Source: Thermoplasmata archaeon
GTDB lineage: Archaea; Thermoplasmatota; Thermoplasmata; Lutacidiplasmatales; UBA184
Length of the DNA stretch: 7,853 nt
Reading direction: 5' to 3'
Assembly (NCBI GenBank): GCA_030044695.1
Contig: JASIDM010000018.1
Location: 1 to 7,853, forward strand
How positions within the stretch are numbered: the stretch's first letter is position 1; the number at the start of each line of letters is the position of its first letter. The translations under genes were made by a program, and so were the position numbers. Of this stretch, positions 6,121 through 7,853 are shown in pieces. Under the pieces are notes generated by a model. It made no database searches and had not been told where the DNA came from. It saw only the letters and a list, made by a program, of their open reading frames with translations.

Positions 6121-6126
6121 CACCTG

Positions 6127-6133
6127 CACCTCC
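6127..6133 (-). promoter_or_regulatory. Strong Shine-Dalgarno motif without a recognised gene
   Basis: GGAGGTG on the minus strand is fully complementary to the conserved 3' end of archaeal 16S rRNA (CACCUCC). It has the ideal six-base distance to a GTG at 6120. It is the longest such match I see in the window, and it stands in what otherwise looks like an intergenic region. Confidence 0.4.
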
Positions 6134-6190
6134 CGGCGGCGGGAGCGGTTCCCGGATCCCCGCGCTCCCCCTCGTCCATCGACCCCGTCC

Positions 6191-6217
6191 GAGGTCAAGA
6201 GGTTACCTCGCATTTAC
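6191..6217 (-). promoter_or_regulatory. Candidate promoter and operator upstream of the membrane zinc-finger gene
   Basis: Within the 267-base gap after the peroxiredoxin gene, the minus strand reads GTCGTAAATGC (about 6211-6219), a moderate TATA-like island. It is followed at once by the palindrome GAGGT-T-ACCTC (6199-6209). A further GAGGT half-site lies at 6191-6195. The order, TATA-like element then palindrome, repeats the layout before the zinc-ribbon gene, though the sequences differ. Transcription would start near 6187, giving a leader of about 160 bases before the GTG at 6025. The rest of the gap shows no other gene, and no T-rich terminator follows the peroxiredoxin stop. Confidence 0.35.
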
Positions 6218-6292
6218 GACCTACCGTGCGGCCCGGTCGGAGGCGGACCTCCTGGCGGCGGGGACCGCCGGTGACCGGGGACGTCCGTCACC

Positions 6293-6805
6293 CTACGGGT
6301 GGTCGGTCTCGGGCGGCCGCGTCGCCGTCCCGGGGGCGGTCGTCGTCGAGGCGAGGACGCCGGCCAGCGCCGCTTCGGCGTGCTTGCCCGGACGCCAGGT
6401 CCGGATGACCTGGACGATGGTGCCCCGGGCGTCGACGACGAACGTCGTGCGGCTCGCCATGCGCAACGCGCCGAGCACGCCGAACGCCCGGCAGATCGCC
6501 CCGTCCTGGTCGGCGACCAGGTCGAACGGGAGGTGGCAGTTCTCCTGGAACCGTTGCTGGGCGTCCGCGGGGTCGACGCTGATGCCCACGATCCGCGCCC
6601 CCGCGGCGGCGAACTTCTCGTGCAGGCGCGCGAACTCGCGCGATTCCAGCGAGCAGCCGAGGCTTCCGGCCTTCGGATAGAAGTAGACGACCGCGGGATG
6701 CCCCAGCAGCGCCTCCCGGCCGAGGGTCTTCCCGTCGGCCGTTCGGCCCTGGAACGCCGGTAGCGGGGACCCGACGGCCGCCGTCGCCCCCTCGTTGGCG
6801 CTCAT
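6293..6805 (-). CDS. bcp: Peroxiredoxin, PrxQ/Bcp type
   Basis: This 170-residue thiol peroxidase reduces hydrogen and organic peroxides in the cytoplasm, normally recycled by a thioredoxin-like donor. The active-site motif is YFYPKAGSLGCSLESREF, with peroxidatic Cys51 and Ser48 in place of the more common Thr of the P-x3-T/S-x2-C motif. Arg119 (ASRTTFVVD) fits the conserved active-site Arg. The resolving Cys five residues after the first, seen in many Bcp proteins, is absent (Arg56). Two others exist: Cys90 (QENCHLPFDL), placed like the resolving Cys of the alpha-3 type such as Xylella PrxQ, and Cys105. An atypical 2-Cys mechanism through Cys90 is therefore likely by inference. The last 20 residues are a Thr/Pro-rich tail. 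The ATG overlaps the TGA of the upstream aldo/keto-reductase-like gene as ATGA, implying one operon and coupled translation. Confidence 0.93.
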   Translation of the reverse strand: MSANEGATAAVGSPLPAFQGRTADGKTLGREALLGHPAVVYFYPKAGSLGCSLESREFARLHEKFAAAGARIVGISVDPADAQQRFQENCHLPFDLVADQDGAICRAFGVLGALRMASRTTFVVDARGTIVQVIRTWRPGKHAEAALAGVLASTTTAPGTATRPPETDHP

Positions 6806-7842
6806 GGCCCCAGGAACGGAGGCGACGGTCGCCTAAGACTCCGGGCCCCGAGCGCCTCGGCCCGCTCCCGCTCGTCGGGCCGCAGGGGCGGCGAGCGGTC
6901 GAACCCTACCAGCTCGTCCCAGCGGTCTGCCGCGGGGAGGTCGAGAACCGTCGTGACGACCGGCGGCCGATCGACCGCGAACCAGAGCGCGGCCTGAGCG
7001 AGCGTCCGGCGGTGGGGGAGGGCGAGAAACCCGAACGGGGCGACCTGGGCGAAGTCGTCCTCGAGCTCGCGGACCGACGCGGGCCGGGCCCGAGGGGGAA
7101 ACCCCGGTGCGGCGCGGTACCGGCTCCCGTCCAATCGACCGCCGGCGAACGGGTCCCGGGCGATCCAGGCGAACTCGCGGGCCCCGAACGTCGACTCGGC
7201 GACGGGGAGCAGCTCCGGGGCGAGGAGGGAGCAGGGGCCCGAGAGGACGCGCGGCGTCGGTTCCCGCGAGGCGGCCTGGAGGTCCTCCACCGAGTGGCAG
7301 GCGAGCACCGGAGGGGTGCCGAGGCCCGCCGGACGGGTCGGGTCGGCCGGCGTCGCGCGGTCGATGGGCCGCCTCGGCGCGCGCTCGTACAGATGGCGCA
7401 GTCCCGCGGCGACCGGGAGGACAGCGGGTCCTCTCCGCGGGGTGCGAGCTGGCTCGGGAGAGTAGCCCGGAGGTCCGTCGCCCGCCGACCCTTCCGCTGC
7501 CCGGGAGGTGCTCGGCGCCAGCACGACGATCGCCGGGTCTCCGCCGGGGAACGCCCGCGCGAGCGATGCCTCCGCGGCTTCCGGGGCGGCTGAGCCGACC
7601 GTGTCGAACGTCGTGAACCCGGCGGCACGGGCGCGTCGCAGGCGCTCCACCACCCCGATCGACGACATCGCGTCGGTCGGCACGGTGAACGTCAGTCCGC
7701 AGAGCTCGAACGACGACCCCGGGTGGAGCGGGCGTCGGTCGCTCGGGCGTCGCGGCCCGTCCGGCACGCCGGAGCGAGGCCGACGGGAACGTTTCAACCG
7801 TTCGGCCAGCCCGTTCGCCGGGTCCCCGTTATCGCCCGGCAT
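6802..7842 (-). CDS. Aldo/keto-reductase-like protein lacking catalytic residues
   Basis: The 346-residue product resembles aldo/keto reductases, NADPH-dependent TIM-barrel enzymes, at both ends. Residues 63-81 (VVERLRRARAAGFTTFDTV) match the first helix and the strand bearing the catalytic Asp (Asp80). Residues 225-242 (AWIARDPFAGGRLDGSRY) and 279-321 (RTLAQAALWFAVDRPPVVTTVL onward) match the C-terminal strands and the helix that holds the cofactor phosphate. The Tyr expected about five residues after the Asp is missing (TVGSAAPEAAE). The usual Thr-Lys strand reads VVLAPSTS, and no clear D-x-x-x-L-H motif is seen. Residues 110-175 are a Pro/Arg-rich insert. It is probably not a working reductase. 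The ATG at 7842 follows GGTGGCAGGAG at the window edge. A GTG at 7767 with a TATA-like TTGAAAC about 27 bases upstream would give a 321-residue form that still contains every recognisable part. The stop overlaps the peroxiredoxin start. Confidence 0.75.
   Translation of the reverse strand: MPGDNGDPANGLAERLKRSRRPRSGVPDGPRRPSDRRPLHPGSSFELCGLTFTVPTDAMSSIGVVERLRRARAAGFTTFDTVGSAAPEAAEASLARAFPGGDPAIVVLAPSTSRAAEGSAGDGPPGYSPEPARTPRRGPAVLPVAAGLRHLYERAPRRPIDRATPADPTRPAGLGTPPVLACHSVEDLQAASREPTPRVLSGPCSLLAPELLPVAESTFGAREFAWIARDPFAGGRLDGSRYRAAPGFPPRARPASVRELEDDFAQVAPFGFLALPHRRTLAQAALWFAVDRPPVVTTVLDLPAADRWDELVGFDRSPPLRPDERERAEALGARSLRRPSPPFLGP
7791..7799 (-). promoter_or_regulatory. TATA-like element inside the 5' end of the aldo/keto-reductase-like frame
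   Basis: GGTTGAAAC on the minus strand is an AT-rich island, encoding the unusually AT-ending codons TTG AAA CGT. It is centred about 27 bases before an in-frame GTG at 7767, the same spacing as the TATA boxes of the zinc-ribbon and coiled-coil genes. It suggests that the true start of the downstream gene is the GTG at 7767. The competing ATG at 7842 has its own purine-rich upstream sequence, so both remain possible. Confidence 0.35.
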
Positions 7843-7853
7843 CTCCTGCCACC

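Overview
The window is very GC-rich and densely coding, with third codon positions nearly all G or C. It is most likely archaeal. Several genes start with GTG, lack a Shine-Dalgarno motif, and have a short AT-rich TATA-like element about 26-30 bases before the start codon, which is the layout of leaderless archaeal transcripts. The clearest examples are GGCTTTAAGCC before the GTG at 3967 and GTTTAATAC before the GTG at 4571, both read on the minus strand. The proteins are not strongly acidic, so a haloarchaeon is unlikely. A GC-rich Thermoplasmata-like lineage is a guess from general impression only.

Layout. Bases 1-78 hold nothing I can support. Bases 79-1020 (minus) encode a GNAT acetyltransferase with a degenerate N-terminal half. 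Two plus-strand genes follow: a 93-residue two-helix membrane protein (1167-1448) and a Dps mini-ferritin with a full ferroxidase ligand set and a good ribosome-binding site (1523-2092). A short convergent gap with a hairpin (2093-2134) separates them from a long minus-strand block. In order of transcription from the right edge, that block is a degenerate aldo/keto-reductase-like protein (7842-6802), a PrxQ/Bcp-type peroxiredoxin overlapping it by ATGA (6805-6293), a 267-base gap with promoter-like and small-ORF signals, a multi-helix membrane protein with a long Pro/Ala/Gly linker and a C-terminal RanBP2-type zinc finger (6025-4718), a 146-base gap with direct repeats and an operator-like palindrome, a small zinc-ribbon protein (4571-4089), and a 610-residue coiled-coil protein of unknown function (3967-2135).

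How the genes may fit together. Dps and the peroxiredoxin both protect against peroxide, but they are on opposite strands and far apart, so shared control is not shown. The aldo/keto-reductase-like gene and the peroxiredoxin are very probably one translationally coupled unit. The membrane zinc-finger protein, the zinc-ribbon protein and the coiled-coil protein lie consecutively on one strand, and at least two of them have their own promoters. I recognise no published system in this trio. It is the most interesting part of the window, but the only evidence for joint function is adjacency. No RNA gene, CRISPR array, insertion sequence or integration site was found.
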